From positions 39,386-103,385 of the forward strand of contig NZ_FCON02000017.1 in NCBI RefSeq assembly GCF_001544535.1: a stretch of 64,000 bases of DNA, written 5' to 3'. Under the pieces are notes generated by a model, which searched no databases, was not told where the DNA came from, and was given only the letters and a program-made list of their open reading frames with translations. Shown here piece after piece: positions 47,267-55,581 of the stretch. Within the stretch, counting starts at the first letter, position 1. Every line of letters begins with the position of its first letter. Source of the stretch: Caballeronia choica. Its GTDB lineage: Bacteria > Pseudomonadota > Gammaproteobacteria > Burkholderiales > Burkholderiaceae. The position numbers were made by a program, and so were the translations under genes.

Positions 47267-48001
47267 ATGATTCACGACCCTCAAGACGACGCAGACCCGG
47301 CCGATCCCGTGGTAGCCAGTGAAACCGCCGCGCCGCATCACCGCCGCATCCGTAGCTTCGTCACCCGCGCGGGTCGCGTATCGACCGGGCAGCGCCGCGC
47401 GCTCGACGAATTCGGCCCCAGTTTCGTGCTCGGGTTTTCGCCTGAGCAGCCAGACTGGGACGCCGTGTTCGGCCGCCGCGCGCCGCGCGTGCTGGAGATC
47501 GGCTTCGGCATGGGCGCGACAACCGCGGAAATCGCGGCGACGCGTCCCTCCGATGACTTCCTCGGCGTCGAAGTGCACGAACCGGGCGTCGGCGCGTTGC
47601 TGAAACTGATCGGCGAGCACGATCTCACGAATATCCGCATCATCCAGCACGACGCCGTCGAAGTGCTCGAACACATGATCGCGCCCGAAAGCCTCGACGG
47701 CGTGCACATCTATTTCCCCGATCCGTGGCACAAGGCGCGGCATCACAAGCGCCGGCTGATCAAGCCGAAGTTCGTCGCGCTGCTGGTGTCGCGCCTGAAG
47801 CCGGGCGGCTATATCCACCTCGCGACCGACTGGCAGAATTACGCCGAGCAGATGCTGGACGTGTTGTCAGCGGAACCCGAGCTGCAAAACACCGCCGATG
47901 GCTACGCGCCGCGCCCCGACTATCGCCCCGTCACCAAATTCGAGCGGCGCGGGCTCAAGCTCGGACACGGCGTGTGGGATCTGGTGTTCAGGCGCAGATA
48001 G
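47267..48001 (+). CDS. trmB: tRNA (guanine-N7-)-methyltransferase
   Basis: 244-aa SAM methyltransferase for m7G46 of t[44 protein letters not shown] (SAM site) and the characteristic [27 protein letters not shown] and [12 protein letters not shown] are intact. The position next to a tRNA gene is suggestive only. Ends at a perfect palindromic terminator. Confidence 0.96.
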   Translation: MIHDPQDDADPADPVVASETAAPHHRRIRSFVTRAGRVSTGQRRALDEFGPSFVLGFSPEQPDWDAVFGRRAPRVLEIGFGMGATTAEIAATRPSDDFLGVEVHEPGVGALLKLIGEHDLTNIRIIQHDAVEVLEHMIAPESLDGVHIYFPDPWHKARHHKRRLIKPKFVALLVSRLKPGGYIHLATDWQNYAEQMLDVLSAEPELQNTADGYAPRPDYRPVTKFERRGLKLGHGVWDLVFRRR

Positions 48002-48024
48002 GTTAGGCAAATACGGTTCGACCC

Positions 48025-48060
48025 ATGCAAAACGCCACGGCATGCCGTGGCGTTTTGCAT
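48025..48060. terminator. 36-bp perfect palindrome, bidirectional terminator
   Basis: Uninterrupted self-complementary sequence containing A4 and T4 runs around GCCACGGCATGCCGTGGC. It lies between convergent trmB and uppP. Confidence 0.88.
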
Positions 48061-48083
48061 TTCCAGCTTTCCCGTACAGGCGC

Positions 48084-48917
48084 CTACTCCGCCCAGCTCA
48101 GCCCGCCGCTATACCCGACGATCAGGATCAGCAAGCCAAACCCGATCCGGTACCACGCAAACGCGGTGAAATCGTGCGTCGCGACGTAGCGCAGCAGCCA
48201 GCGCACGCAGACGAACGCGCTCACGAACGCGGCGACGAGTCCGATCGCGAAAAGGCCGAGATCGTCGACGGAAAGCGTGCGCCAGTGACGCGCCATCTCA
48301 TACAGCGTGGCGCCGAAGATGATCGGAATGGCGAGGAAGAACGAGAACTCGGTCGCGACCCGCCGCTCTAGCCCGAACAGCATCCCGCCGATGATCGTCG
48401 CGCCCGAGCGCGACGTGCCCGGAATCAGCGCGAAGCACTGCGCGAGGCCGACCTTGAACGCGTCGGCGTAGGAAAGATCGTCGACGGAGGTCACGGTCGG
48501 CGCGACGCCACGCTCCCGATGCCGCCCTTCCGCCCACAAAATCACGATCCCGCCGACGATCAGCGCCACCGAAACCGGCACCGGCGAAAACAGCACGGAC
48601 TTGATCGCCTTCTCGAACATGAGGCCGAGGACGATCGCCGGAATCGTCGCGATGATCACGTTGACGGCGAAGCGGCGCGCTTCGGGCCGTGTCGGCAACC
48701 CACCGACAACGGAGCCGATCTTGCGTCGAAACTCCCAGCAAATCGCAAGAATCGCGCCGAACTGGATGACGACGTCGAAAATCTTTGCCTGCGCGTTGCT
48801 GTAGTTCAGCAAGCTGCCAGCGACAATCAGATGCCCCGTGCTCGACACCGGCAAAAACTCGGTCAAGCCCTCCACGACGCCCAGAATCAGCGCCTTCGCC
48901 ATAAGAATCCAGTCCAT
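48084..48917 (-). CDS. uppP: Undecaprenyl-diphosphatase (UppP/BacA)
   Basis: 277-aa integral membrane enzyme recycling undecaprenyl pyrophosphate for cell-wall synthesis; also gives bacitracin resistance. Active-site motifs [21 protein letters not shown] and the second-half [14 protein letters not shown] are intact. About eight membrane helices. AAAGGG lies upstream of ATG 48917. Confidence 0.96.
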   Translation of the reverse strand: MDWILMAKALILGVVEGLTEFLPVSSTGHLIVAGSLLNYSNAQAKIFDVVIQFGAILAICWEFRRKIGSVVGGLPTRPEARRFAVNVIIATIPAIVLGLMFEKAIKSVLFSPVPVSVALIVGGIVILWAEGRHRERGVAPTVTSVDDLSYADAFKVGLAQCFALIPGTSRSGATIIGGMLFGLERRVATEFSFFLAIPIIFGATLYEMARHWRTLSVDDLGLFAIGLVAAFVSAFVCVRWLLRYVATHDFTAFAWYRIGFGLLILIVGYSGGLSWAE

Positions 48918-48973
48918 CCGTCAGCCCTTTCGCTTTTCTAGTCGCTGGTCGAGCATGCGGCGCAGGTTTCAAC

Positions 48974-49561
48974 TTACTTTTCCAGAATCTGCACACGTAT
49001 ACCGTTTGTAAGGACCGTGATTGTACCGGGTTCATAATTCACCCCGGCGAATTGCAGCTGTTCGGGCTTGAACGTGTAGATCGGATAGCGGTCGAGCAAT
49101 TGCGTGGCGATGAGCGCGCCCGCCGCGTTGATTTGTTGGTTGTACTGCGCGGCATCGCCCGTGACCTGCGAATCGTCGACCGTCGGCGACATCAGGATGA
49201 CTGAATGGCTCGGCGCATCGTAGGCAAGCTGGCTCGACAGCGTGAAGACGCCGTTGACCGGATTCGGCATGAACGGCGTGGACAACCGGGCGTCGAGCCG
49301 CACCGTCACGCGATTGCGATCCGGCGACAAGCCCACGACCGGATTGCTCAGCACGACGTCGAAAATTTGCGAGGCTGTGCGCTGCAATGGGAACTTGCGC
49401 GCGACCGCCTCCTGCACCTGCTGTTGCGAGAACGTGTAGTGATCGGGGATGAACGGGAAAATCGAGGCCGCGCGGGCCGTCGAAGCCAAAGCGAGCGTGC
49501 TGGCGCACGTCAGCCCCGCGATCAGGAACCGGCGCCGCTTGAGCGCGACGGTTTGAGTCAT
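48974..49561 (-). CDS. DUF1439 exported protein (YceB-like)
   Basis: 195-aa exported protein. A signal peptide with basic start (LKRRRFLIAGLTCASTLALASTARA) precedes HYTFSQQQVQEAVARKFPLQ, and DAPSHSVILMSPTVDDSQV, patterns of the DUF1439/YceB lipid-binding-like family. The lipobox is not canonical. Start set at MTQTVALKRR (49561) after GGAGG. Function unknown. Confidence 0.85.
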   Translation of the reverse strand: MTQTVALKRRRFLIAGLTCASTLALASTARAASIFPFIPDHYTFSQQQVQEAVARKFPLQRTASQIFDVVLSNPVVGLSPDRNRVTVRLDARLSTPFMPNPVNGVFTLSSQLAYDAPSHSVILMSPTVDDSQVTGDAAQYNQQINAAGALIATQLLDRYPIYTFKPEQLQFAGVNYEPGTITVLTNGIRVQILEK

Positions 49562-49648
49562 GCGAAATCCTCCAGGTTGTGGCGTGAATCCTTGCATCAG
49601 CCGACGCATCAGCCGACACATCAGCGACGAGCATTCGACCGCGCCCGC

Positions 49649-49915
49649 TCAATCCGGTTGCGTGTCGATTTCGAGTTGCGTGAGCCACGCGAGCGCGTGG
49701 CCGCGCGCGTCGTCGGTGGCTCCGCACATCTGCGCGGACGGCTGCAAGCCTGCGCAACACGCCGGCCGGCGCGGATCGCCGAAGATCATACAGCGCAGGT
49801 CGTCGCCGAGCTGGATGCAGCGCACGCCGGCGGGCTTGCCGTTTGCCATTCCGGGAATCGGGCTCGATATGGAGGGAGCGATGCAGCACGCCCCGCAGTT
49901 CGGACGACAGTTCAT
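49649..49915 (-). CDS. YkgJ-family cysteine-cluster protein
   Basis: 88-aa protein. Cys-rich core [22 protein letters not shown], then [33 protein letters not shown], matches the YkgJ zinc/iron-chelating family. Start placed at MNCRPN (49915), no strong ribosome-binding site. Partner unknown. Confidence 0.85.
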   Translation of the reverse strand: MNCRPNCGACCIAPSISSPIPGMANGKPAGVRCIQLGDDLRCMIFGDPRRPACCAGLQPSAQMCGATDDARGHALAWLTQLEIDTQPD

Positions 49916-50130
49916 TTGAGTGCGGTTACCGGGCAGAGGGTTCGCTATCGGGCGCGATGTGGCACGCGTCGATGGCGTGGCGAGATTGAAGCAAGGCGGA
50001 AGGTGCCCAATCGAAACGATGCGGATAGCCGCGTATTTTCCCACGCCCCGCCGCCGCGCTGCGGCGTTATCACGCAATGGACGAGCCGCGCGTCTCGCTA
50101 AACTCGACGAATCCGTCCCAGGCCCCCGCG

Positions 50131-51507
50131 ATGACTCCCGCCGACACGCTCTTTCGCCCCGATCTCCTCGACAAATACAGCGCGAACGGTCCGCGCTACA
50201 CGTCCTACCCGACCGCCGTCCAGTTCACCGAGCCGTTCGATTCCGGGCACTACCGGCGCGCCGCGTCCACGGGCACGGGCGACCTGTCGCTCTACTTCCA
50301 CATCCCCTTTTGCGACACCGTCTGCTTCTACTGCGGCTGCAACAAGGTCGCGACGAAGAATCGCGCGCACGCACGCCCCTACCTGGACCGGTTGAAGCGC
50401 GAACTCGCATTGCAGGCCGAACTCTTCGACACGACCCGTCCCGTCTCGCAGTTGCACTGGGGCGGCGGCACGCCGACTTTCCTGTCGCATGACGAAATGG
50501 CCGAACTGATGGCCGCGACGCGCGAGCACTTCAACCTCCTGCCCGAGACCCAAGCCGAATATTCCATCGAAGTCGACCCGCGCGAGGCGTCCGCGCGCAC
50601 GATTCGTCTTCTGCGCGATATCGGCTTCAACCGGCTGAGCCTCGGCGTGCAGGACTTCGATCCGCGCGTGCAGCACGCGATCAACCGCGTCCAGCCACGC
50701 GAGATGACCGAAACCGTGCTCGCGGCGGCGCGCGATGCGGGCTTCGCGTCGGTGAGCGTCGATCTGATCTACGGGCTGCCGCATCAGAGCGTCGAGAGCT
50801 TCAGCCGCACGCTCGACGCGATCGTCCAACTCGCGCCTGACCGCCTCTCGGTGTTCGGCTATGCGCACATGCCGACTCTTTTCAAGATGCAGCGCCAGAT
50901 GGACGAAGCCACGCTGCCCTCGCCCGCCGTACGACTCGCGATTCTCCAGCGCGTTATCGAGACACTGACGCAGGCGGGTTATGTCTACATCGGCATGGAT
51001 CACTTCGCGCTGCCCGGCGACGAACTCGCGCTCGCACAAAAGGCGGGCACGCTGCAGCGCAATTTCCAGGGCTACAGCACGCGCGCGGATTGCGACCTGA
51101 TCGGTTTCGGAGCATCGTCGATCGGCAAGGTCGGCGACGTCTACGCGCAAAACGCGCGCGACCTCGCCGGCTACGCTGCGGCGATCGACAGCGGAAACCT
51201 CGCGATCACGCGCGGCGTGCGCCTCACCGCCGACGATCGCCTGCGCCGCGACATCATCACGCGGCTGATGTGTCAGTACGAAGTGCACTTCGACGCAATC
51301 GAAAGCGCGCATGCCATCGACTTCGCGGCGTCGTTTGCCGACGAGTTGGAGCGTCTGAAGCCGCTCGCGGACGACGGCCTCGTCGTGATCGATTGCGACG
51401 CGATCCGCGTCCTGCCCGCGGGACGCCTGCTGGCACGCAACGTCGCGATGACGTTCGACCGGTATCTCGGCCAGGCGACGCTTCAGCGCTTCTCGCGCAC
51501 GATCTGA
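50131..51507 (+). CDS. hemN: Oxygen-independent coproporphyrinogen III oxidase
   Basis: 458-aa radical-SAM enzyme converting coproporphyrinogen III to protoporphyrinogen IX anaerobically. The 4Fe-4S motif [10 protein letters not shown] (CxxxCxxC, with the HemN-type extra Cys) lies near residue 62; GGGTPTFL and the C-terminal HemN domain ([25 protein letters not shown]-like [12 protein letters not shown]...) follow. N-terminal [12 protein letters not shown] is typical. Start at ATG 50131. Confidence 0.95.
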   Translation: MTPADTLFRPDLLDKYSANGPRYTSYPTAVQFTEPFDSGHYRRAASTGTGDLSLYFHIPFCDTVCFYCGCNKVATKNRAHARPYLDRLKRELALQAELFDTTRPVSQLHWGGGTPTFLSHDEMAELMAATREHFNLLPETQAEYSIEVDPREASARTIRLLRDIGFNRLSLGVQDFDPRVQHAINRVQPREMTETVLAAARDAGFASVSVDLIYGLPHQSVESFSRTLDAIVQLAPDRLSVFGYAHMPTLFKMQRQMDEATLPSPAVRLAILQRVIETLTQAGYVYIGMDHFALPGDELALAQKAGTLQRNFQGYSTRADCDLIGFGASSIGKVGDVYAQNARDLAGYAAAIDSGNLAITRGVRLTADDRLRRDIITRLMCQYEVHFDAIESAHAIDFAASFADELERLKPLADDGLVVIDCDAIRVLPAGRLLARNVAMTFDRYLGQATLQRFSRTI

Positions 51508-51592
51508 CACGCCCGGCGTTTCCCAATGCGCCACCGACGCCCGCATCGCCAGCCGCCCTCCCGCCTCGTGTCGTCTCGCCTCGCCGCGATAG

Positions 51593-51639
51593 CCGCACCC
51601 GCACCCGCACCCGCACCCGCACCCGCACCCGCACCCGCA
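51593..51639 (+). repeat. Hexanucleotide tandem repeat CCGCAC
   Basis: Seven full copies of CCGCAC plus a partial eighth, between hemN and the amidase gene. Possible variable-number locus. Confidence 0.95.
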
Positions 51640-51754
51640 TGCAGTATTAATTACTTCGCTGGCATAGAATGACAGCCACCCTGGGCGAGCGATCCGTCGC
51701 CCGCATTTTCATGCCGCCGGTCCGCTGCACGCCGCGCCCTTTCTCGCCGACACC

Positions 51755-53134
51755 ATGCCGATCACGTCTCCTCAGTTTGCCCCGCTCGCCCAGCTAGCCG
51801 CCGACTTGCGCGAGAACCGCACGACCAGCCGCGCGCTCGTCGAGCGCGCGCTGGAGCGCATCGAGGACGCCTCGGGCCAGGGTTCCACCGTGTTCCTGCA
51901 CGTCGATGCCGCCGCCGCCCGGGCCGCCGCCGACGCCCACGACGCGCTCCGCCGCGCGGGCACCGTGCTCTCGCCGCTCGCGGGCATTCCAGTGTCGGTG
52001 AAAGACCTCTTCGACATCGAAGGCCAGGTGACGCGCGCCGGTTCCCGCGTGCTCGCCGACGCGCCGCCCGCGAAGACCGACGCGCTCGCGGTCGCCCGCC
52101 TGCGACGCGCGGGCGCCGTGATCGTCGGTCGTACGAACATGAGCGAATTCGCGTTCTCCGGGCTCGGCCTGAACCCGCACTACGGCACGCCGCATTCGCC
52201 CTATCGCGGCGACGTAAAGGGCGACGAACGCATCGCGGGCGGTTCGTCGTCGGGCGCGGCGGCGTCGGTCGCCGACGGCATGGCGGCCATTGCGCTCGGC
52301 ACCGACACCGGCGGCTCGATCCGCATCCCGTCGGCGCTGTGCGGCCTCACCGGCTTCAAGCCGACCGCGAGCCGCATTCCGATGCAAGGCGGCCTGCCGC
52401 TTTCCAGCTCGCTCGATTCGTTCGGGCCGATCGGGGTGTCGGTGGCATGCTGCGCGCTCGTCGACCGCATTCTCGCCGCCCGCGAGCCCGACGTGCCGGC
52501 CAGGCGCCCGCTCGACGGCGTGCGGCTCGGCGTGCTGACTCACTACGTGACGGATGGCGTCGACGAAACCGTCGCGAGCGCGGTTTCCGCTGCGATCAAG
52601 CATTTGTCGGCGGCGGGCGCGCTGGTCGAAGACGTGCGCTTCGCGCCGCTCGACCGTCTGCCGGAAATCAACCGCTTCGGCTTCGCGCCGATCGAGGCGT
52701 ACGCGTGGCACCGGCCGCTCCTCGCCGGGCACTCGGCCGAGTACGACCCGCGCGTGCTGGTGCGCATCATGAAGGGACAGCCCGCGAGCGCCGCCGATTA
52801 CCTCGATTTGCTGCACGCGCGAGCCGCGATGATCGAGGCGGCCCGCACCACGCTGTGGCAGCGCTTCGACGCGATCCTGTGCCCGACGGTGCCGGTCGTG
52901 GCGCCGCGCATCGCCGATCTCGAACACGACGACGCCGCGTTCGGCCAGGCCAATGCGCTGATCCTGCGCAATCCGAGCGCGTTCAATTTCCTCGACGCCT
53001 GCGGGCTTTCGCTGCCTTGCCATCCGCGCGGCGAGGCGCCGGTAGGCCTGATGCTGTCGGGCGCGCCGCACGCCGACGATGCGCTGCTGTCGATCGGACG
53101 CGCGGTCGAAGCGGTGCTCGCAACGACGCGCTGA
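51755..53134 (+). CDS. Amidase (amidase-signature family)
   Basis: 459-aa enzyme of the GatA-like amidase family. The Ser-cisSer-Lys triad is visible: Lys in GIPVSVKDLFDIEGQVTRAGS, the Ser-rich AGGSSSGAAASVADGM, and GTDTGGSIRIPSALCG. It lacks gatB/gatC neighbours, so it is more likely a stand-alone amidase than the aminoacyl-tRNA amidotransferase. Substrate unknown. Confidence 0.92.
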   Translation: MPITSPQFAPLAQLAADLRENRTTSRALVERALERIEDASGQGSTVFLHVDAAAARAAADAHDALRRAGTVLSPLAGIPVSVKDLFDIEGQVTRAGSRVLADAPPAKTDALAVARLRRAGAVIVGRTNMSEFAFSGLGLNPHYGTPHSPYRGDVKGDERIAGGSSSGAAASVADGMAAIALGTDTGGSIRIPSALCGLTGFKPTASRIPMQGGLPLSSSLDSFGPIGVSVACCALVDRILAAREPDVPARRPLDGVRLGVLTHYVTDGVDETVASAVSAAIKHLSAAGALVEDVRFAPLDRLPEINRFGFAPIEAYAWHRPLLAGHSAEYDPRVLVRIMKGQPASAADYLDLLHARAAMIEAARTTLWQRFDAILCPTVPVVAPRIADLEHDDAAFGQANALILRNPSAFNFLDACGLSLPCHPRGEAPVGLMLSGAPHADDALLSIGRAVEAVLATTR

Positions 53135-53244
53135 ATTTTTTGAGATGGGGTTCGCGCTAGAATCCGTTTAATCCGCGCGCACTTTCAGGTGCTTTATCCT
53201 CGAATCGAATGCAATAAATGCACAACTCTCTACATCATTTCACC

Positions 53245-53763
53245 ATGCACGAAGACGACCGCATTCTGCGGCGTGAACGGCGGCTGCTGGTCGTGCTCGC
53301 CTTCGTCTGTCTCGCGCTGGTCGGCGGAGCGCTTTACCTGCAGTTCTATCGAGGCGAGGACCCCTGTCCGCTCTGCATCATCCAGCGCTATTTCTTCGTG
53401 CTGATCGCCGTGTTCGCGTTTCTCGGCGCCGGGCTGCGCGGCTGGCGCGGCGTGGCGGTGCTCGAAGCCATGGTGGCGCTTTCCGCGCTCGGCGGCATCG
53501 TGGCGGCGGCGCGACACGTCTACATCCAGGCCCGGCCCGGGTTCAGTTGCGGGTTCGACACCTTGCAGCCGATCGTCGACAATCTGCCGCCCGCGCGCTG
53601 GCTGCCGCAGGTGTTCAAGGTCGCGGGGCTGTGCGAGACGCCTTATCCGCCGATTCTCGGGCTCTCGCTGCCGCAATGGTCGCTGCTTGCGTTCGCGATC
53701 ATCTTCCTGGCCGTCGTGGCGAGCCTGAGAAGCAAGCGCCGGCTGCGGACGCCGTCGATGTGA
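53245..53763 (+). CDS. dsbB: Disulfide bond formation protein B
   Basis: 172-aa inner-membrane protein that reoxidises DsbA and passes electrons to quinone. Both cysteine pairs are present: Cys41-Cys44 ([12 protein letters not shown]) and Cys102/Cys130 in the second periplasmic loop. Four membrane helices. Start placed at [10 protein letters not shown]; an upstream ATG at 53218 would add nine residues. Confidence 0.93.
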   Translation: MHEDDRILRRERRLLVVLAFVCLALVGGALYLQFYRGEDPCPLCIIQRYFFVLIAVFAFLGAGLRGWRGVAVLEAMVALSALGGIVAAARHVYIQARPGFSCGFDTLQPIVDNLPPARWLPQVFKVAGLCETPYPPILGLSLPQWSLLAFAIIFLAVVASLRSKRRLRTPSM

Positions 53764-53921
53764 ATTTTGTGCCGGCCGCTCCGGGAGCGGCCACGCTTTC
53801 TGCCCCGGCCGAAACGCAACCGGTCGAAGTCACCCACCCCGCCAGCACCCCACCCCTCCCTCTTTTCCGCCGCGCCCCTTTCCCCCATCAGCGCATCCGC
53901 ATAATCTTGATATGCGCGCCG

Positions 53922-53940
53922 CAATATTTTTGGGATATTG
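53922..53940. promoter_or_regulatory. Inverted repeat before xdhA, candidate operator
   Basis: CAATAT-N7-ATATTG in a low-GC patch, with a second small dyad ATACC-TTCC-GGTAT at 53946-53959, about 100 bp before xdhA. Candidate site for control of the purine operon; function inferred. Confidence 0.35.
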
Positions 53941-54053
53941 GGGTGATACCTTCCGGTATGGATGGCGATCTACGTGCGCTCTATCCGGCTCGCCTGCGGG
54001 ACGTTGCCGGAACGCGTAACGCGCGCCCGATCCGCAATGTCTCGGATTCTCTT

Positions 54054-55571
54054 ATGACAACGCAAACCATCCGTTTTCTCCAGCACGGCGCCGTCCATGA
54101 AATCGGCGATGCGCCCGCGACGCGCACCGTGCTCCAGCATCTGCGCGAAACGCAGCAATGCACCGGCACCAAGGAAGGCTGCGCCGAAGGCGACTGCGGC
54201 GCCTGCACGGTCGTGGTCGGCGAACTCGACGCGCACGGCAACGTCGCGCTGAAGGCCGTCAACGCGTGCATCCAGTTCCTGCCGACCCTCGACGGCCGCG
54301 CGCTGATCACGGTCGAAGACCTGCGCGCCGCCGATGGCACGCTGCATCCGGTGCAACAGGCGCTCGTCGATTGCCACGGCTCGCAGTGCGGGTTCTGCAC
54401 GCCGGGCTTCGTCATGTCGATGTGGGCGCTCTACCAGAACCAGCCGCCCGGCGCCGGCCTGCCGACGCGCGACGAAATCAGCGCCGCCCTCTCCGGCAAC
54501 CTGTGCCGCTGCACCGGCTACCGGCCGATCGTCGATGCCGCGCAGAAAATGTTCGATTACCCGCGTGTGCCGTTCGATCGCGAGGCGCTGAAGGCGTCGC
54601 TCGAAGGCATCCGGCGCGGCGCCACCTTCGAATACGCCGCGCCCGACGCGCGCGGCCCCGCCTTCGGGTCGCCCACCTTCCGCGCGCCCGCCACACTCGC
54701 CGAATTCGCCCGCCTGCGCGCGGCCCATCCGAACGCGCGCCTCCTTGCGGGCAGCACCGACGTCGGCCTGTGGGTCACGAAGCAGTTCCGCGAACTCGGC
54801 GACATCCTGTTCATCGGCAACGTCGACGAGTTGAAGACCATCGCGCACGATGCGCAATATCTGACGATCGGCGCCGCGGCATCGCTGGAAGACGCGTACG
54901 CGGCGCTCGCCGCCGATTACCCCGAACTCGCGGAACTGTGGACGCGCTTCGCATCGCTGCCGATCCGCAACGCCGGCACGCTCGGCGGCAACGTCGCGAA
55001 CGGCTCGCCGATCGGCGATTCGATGCCCGCGCTGATCGCGCTCGACGCGCAAGTCGTGCTGCAGAAGGCCGACAAGACCCGCACGCTGCCGCTCGATGCG
55101 TTCTATCTCGGCTATCAGAAGACCGCGCTCGATGCCGGCGAATTCGTCGCGGCGATCCGCGTGCCGAGGCCCTCGGCGAGCCTGCGGTTTCGCACCTACA
55201 AGATTGCGAAGCGCTACGACCAGGATATCTCGGCGGTCTGCGCGGCGTTCGCGGTGAAGCTCGCGGGCACGCGCGTGACGAGCGTGCGGATCGCGTTCGG
55301 CGGCATGGCGGCGACGCCCAAGCGGGCGGCGCGTGCGGAAGCGGCGTTGCTCGACCGGGACTGGACCGAGGCGAACGTCCGCGAAGCGATGCGCGCGCTC
55401 GACGCCGATTTCCAGCCACTCACCGACATGCGCGCGTCGAGCGCGTACCGCAGCAAGGTGGCGCGCAACGTGCTGTGGCGTTTCTACCTGGAAACGCGCG
55501 GCGATGCTCCGCTCGCCCTCTTCGACGTGAATGCGTTCGCGTTCGAAGCACGGGCCAACGGTGTGCACTGA
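54054..55571 (+). CDS. xdhA: Xanthine dehydrogenase, small (FeS/FAD) subunit
   Basis: 505-aa subunit. Two 2Fe-2S clusters: CTGTKEGCAEGDCGACTVV and CGFCTPGFVMSMWALY with NLCRCTGYRPIVDA. The FAD domain follows (LLAGSTDVGLWVTKQFRELGD, NAGTLGGNVANGSPIGD). Start at MTTQTIRFLQHG (54054). First gene of xdhABC; with XdhB it oxidises hypoxanthine and xanthine to urate. Confidence 0.95.
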   Translation: MTTQTIRFLQHGAVHEIGDAPATRTVLQHLRETQQCTGTKEGCAEGDCGACTVVVGELDAHGNVALKAVNACIQFLPTLDGRALITVEDLRAADGTLHPVQQALVDCHGSQCGFCTPGFVMSMWALYQNQPPGAGLPTRDEISAALSGNLCRCTGYRPIVDAAQKMFDYPRVPFDREALKASLEGIRRGATFEYAAPDARGPAFGSPTFRAPATLAEFARLRAAHPNARLLAGSTDVGLWVTKQFRELGDILFIGNVDELKTIAHDAQYLTIGAAASLEDAYAALAADYPELAELWTRFASLPIRNAGTLGGNVANGSPIGDSMPALIALDAQVVLQKADKTRTLPLDAFYLGYQKTALDAGEFVAAIRVPRPSASLRFRTYKIAKRYDQDISAVCAAFAVKLAGTRVTSVRIAFGGMAATPKRAARAEAALLDRDWTEANVREAMRALDADFQPLTDMRASSAYRSKVARNVLWRFYLETRGDAPLALFDVNAFAFEARANGVH

Positions 55572-55581
55572 AGGAGCAGCC

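Noticed and set aside
51593-51639. Possible CRISPR array or spacer-like repeats
   Set aside because: Simple hexanucleotide tandem repeat without spacers; no cas genes in the window.
51755-53134. GatA subunit of the aminoacyl-tRNA amidotransferase
   Set aside because: No gatB or gatC beside it, and the amidase signature is shared by many stand-alone amidases.
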